The notes beneath the pieces are model-generated. The model worked only from the letters and a program-made list of their open reading frames with translations. It had not been told where the DNA came from and searched no databases. A stretch of 64,000 nucleotides of DNA from Amoebophrya sp. A120 (lineage: Eukaryota; Sar; Dinophyceae; Syndiniales; Amoebophryaceae): positions 9,011,865-9,075,864 of the forward strand of contig CAJINV010000001.1 in assembly GCA_905178155.1 (NCBI GenBank), read 5' to 3'. Both the position numbers and the translations under genes were made by a program. Below, piece after piece: positions 61,810 to 64,000 of the stretch (positions within the stretch are counted from its first letter, which is position 1; each line of letters begins with the position of its first letter).

Positions 61810-64000
61810 TTAGTATCCGAAGTTTTGTCGCTTGTTGTTGTAGTTTTGACCACCCATGTTCTGTCTCTTGTTGCCCCAGCCCTGGTTGTTGTTTCCCCAG
61901 CCCTGGTTGTTGTTTCCCCAGCGATTGTTGTTGTTTCCCCATCCGTTGCCCTGGTTCATTTTTCCGAAATTCTGGTTCTTCCCGAAGTTGTTCTGCTGGC
62001 CCTTCATGTTGTTCATGTTCATGTTCATATTCATGTTTCCCTTGCCCTGCATCGGCATCTTGCCCTGCATGTTCATGTTGCCACCCTGCGCCTGCATGTT
62101 CATCATGTTCATCGGCGCGGCGCCGCCCATCGGGCGAGCGCCGGCAGCCTTCGGAGCGAATGCCTGGAACTTCAGTGCGGCGGTGTCGTCTCCGGCGTCG
62201 TATTTGTCTTTCCGCACGACCCGAGCCTGCTCCGTGAGCATGATCAAGTCTTCCGCTGTGGAACCCAGGGGCAGCTGCGGCATCAACATCCCGTCCTCGA
62301 ATCGTACTACATCCGGAATGAGGTCCGCGAGCTTCTCGGGCGTATGAAGACCATAGCTCTGGAGGTTAAACGGCCGGCTTGCGTACCTGTGAGTTTCTTT
62401 CAGCTATTCAATCGAATCAAAGATCAGTACCAATTCACATTCACAACTGTTGTGAACAGCACCATCACGAACAGTGGACATGAGCCTAATGCTCCTAGTC
62501 GGTCTCAGTCATAATTTCATTGTTCTATACAGAACACAACAAAGGGTAGGCTCGCTGCTAGTCAGAAGTCAAAAATAACCATCTGTACAGCATGTAGTAA
62601 AACGGGAGATTCGGTGGCGTGAAGCCGAGTCGTTCTGCGTCGCTGTCGTTCAGGAAAGAATGTAGCAAGGCATGCATCTCCACACGCAGTTGTGCCAACA
62701 TCCAATCTTCTTCCGAGAAACCCTCCATGACCGGGTACACTTTTGCTGTTGTTTTAGTTTTTCGTACATAATTACATTTCCCACTTTATCATATTGCTCA
62801 ATCATCTTCGAGAACGAAATTGGTATAAACAATTTACTCTAGGAAGACCTAATATCGTATAAACCCTGATTGTCGAAAACAAACACGCAGTACCCTCTTC
62901 CTCGTCTTCTTCTTCCTCCCCTTTGTTGTCGGGCGACAGCTCGTCCTTGGAGGGATCTTTTGCCTTGTCTCCCTTCTTGGGTGCCGTGGTTTTGTGCATC
63001 TGTTTCTTGACCGTCGCGTACTCTTCCGTGAACTCCTTGAAAAATGGACCGGGCTTCAGGTCCCGCAGGCACTCCCGCAGGCCAACGCGCTTCTTGAATG
63101 CCTCGAACTTTTTTTCGCTTGTCTTCTCGGTGCCGCTCGCATATTCAACCGATGCGAATCCCTCAGCTTCGGTGGGCAGGGACAGGTTCTGTTGTGGATG
63201 TTAGAAAGCATGAATTCCGTGGGAGAGAAGTTGCTTACCTATGCAAAGTGAAAGAACCTTGAGGAAACAGTCTGTATTCTGCCAGATACGCAAGCAGAGC
63301 AAATCAAGAGCAATACTGCAGCTGGTGTGGCAATGACGTCCGGTCCGATGCTGCCGCCGATATCGAAAGTAGAGGGGAACACCATTGCTTTCACGTTGGT
63401 GGATGGGCAGAAAATGTTCATAAAATTTTTTCGGTCCTCCTGCTTCAAACCGGAGTTGAGGGCGAACACGTACTTGCCGCTGTAGGACGTAGTAGATGCG
63501 AGCAGCGGAACGATACTGGCTGGGAAATCCACCAAGTCCCACCCAGATTTTCCTTGCTTGTTCTTCGTCGAAGTGCCTGTACTTGTAAAAGGATAGTTTT
63601 TTCTTTTATCTCTGCGCGCCAGGCGGTGGCCGCGCAAGGGCATGGCTAACTAGGGACGAGGACTTTTCCAAAAGCCATAACTCACACAATTTGCTCTATG
63701 CAAAACCCCTGTTTCGATAACACCTCCTGCGCATGGCACGTAAGAAGCTCTAGCTGTAATATTTCGAGTTCAACCCCAAGTAAATACCTGCTTTGATTGC
63801 TTTGTCGATCATTCCCTTCATGCTGACGACGAAGTACTCCCTGCTATCTTCGAATTCTTTCAGTACGGCTTCGCTCTGCGGGTCTGCGGCCACCACGAAA
63901 ATGGCTTCTGGACCGTTGTTGTCCCGAACGTCTTCCTTGTGCACTTCCACGTCGGCCTTCGCGGCTACGGCCAGGTTATTTGTTCGGAACACCAAGGGTT
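61810..64000 (-). CDS. Unknown multi-exon protein with prion-like M/N/Q/G-rich C-terminus (5' end outside window)
   Basis: Exons, right to left: 64000-63788 (open at the edge), 63576-63317, 63188-62894, 62745-62580 and 62386-61810. All introns are GT-AG (128-211 bp) and phases agree. The spliced protein has a globular part (IFVVAADPQSEAVLKEFEDS, WDLVDFPASIVPLLASTTSY, FPSTFDIGGSIGPDVIATPA, RECLRDLKPGPFFKEFTEEY) and an acidic Lys/Glu linker. A helical block follows (DWMLAQLRVEMHALLHSFLN, then YYMLYRWYASRPFNLQSYGL and HTPEKLADLIPDVVRFEDGM). The last 110 residues are Met/Asn/Gln/Gly repeats (NMNMQGKMPMQGKGNMNMNM, GWGNNNQGWGN). I do not recognise the globular domain. The tail resembles prion-like tails of RNA-binding proteins and might support condensate formation; that is inference. 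Confidence 0.65.
61870..61950. repeat. 21-bp tandem repeats encoding GWGNNNQ units
   Basis: ccccagccctggttgttgtt repeats with a 21-bp period at about 61876-61925, followed by degenerate copies to 61950. A second simple repeat of catgtt (about 62010-62042) encodes NMNMNM. Confidence 0.8.

Noticed and set aside
1-64000. tRNA, rRNA or CRISPR features
   Set aside because: I looked for T-loop GGTTCGA-type sequences with matching stems, rRNA cores and regularly spaced repeats and found none; the dispersed repeats are introners.

Overview
The window looks like nuclear DNA of an intron-rich, gene-dense protist. My best guess is a syndinian dinoflagellate such as Amoebophrya. The proteins are clearly eukaryotic: NOC3, BUD23, TMEM258/OST5, mitochondrial bL33, ER/Golgi lectin-like proteins and a pepsin-like protease. 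Coding exons are interrupted both by ordinary GT-AG introns of roughly 75-250 bp and by short transposon-like introns bounded by terminal inverted repeats and 5-bp target duplications. Introner elements with non-canonical splice sites are known from Amoebophrya; the genus assignment is inference.

Every gene I can support (23, plus a reverse-transcriptase-like relic) lies on the minus strand, so the 64 kb reads as one unidirectional array, transcribed right to left. Right to left: an M/N/Q/G-rich protein cut by the window edge; a GC-rich island with an RT-like fragment (59.6-61.2 kb); BUD23-type rRNA methyltransferase; acetyl-CoA synthetase; divergent pyruvate kinase; aspartic protease; a membrane protein with a degenerate trypsin-like ectodomain and a GYF domain; an unknown gene; two tandem paralogs with a ParB/sulfiredoxin-like tail; an ExoX-C/zinc-knuckle/ankyrin protein; a short-chain dehydrogenase; an unknown protein; a Golgi-type glycosyltransferase-like protein; bL33m; a SAM methyltransferase; NOC3; TMEM258; an unknown protein; a 2,395-residue AT-hook protein; an ankyrin-like protein; a small unknown; and two L-type lectin-like proteins.

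The outstanding feature is a family-rich introner system. I find twelve elements in six sequence families (A x7, B, C, D, E, F), all inside coding sequence. All begin TA and end TA in an inverted-repeat arrangement (usually TATC...GATA or TATGG...CCATA). All are flanked by 5-bp duplications, exact in ten cases and diverged in two. Removing the element plus one duplication restores the reading frame in every case, and often a conserved motif: the BUD23 SAM-binding LDIGCGSG, the pyruvate kinase AELSDISNAV, and the bL33 GYLYATTK and ALRKYDP. In eight of twelve the duplication ends in G in the gene sense, so an intron starting GTAT can be defined, but the matching 3' end is usually not AG. One element (F) is 1,038 bp and hides the continuity of one very large gene. 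Another (A6) carries its own nested insertion with an 11-bp duplication.

Gene models were built by hand from reading frame, splice signals and family knowledge. No transcript data or database searches were available.
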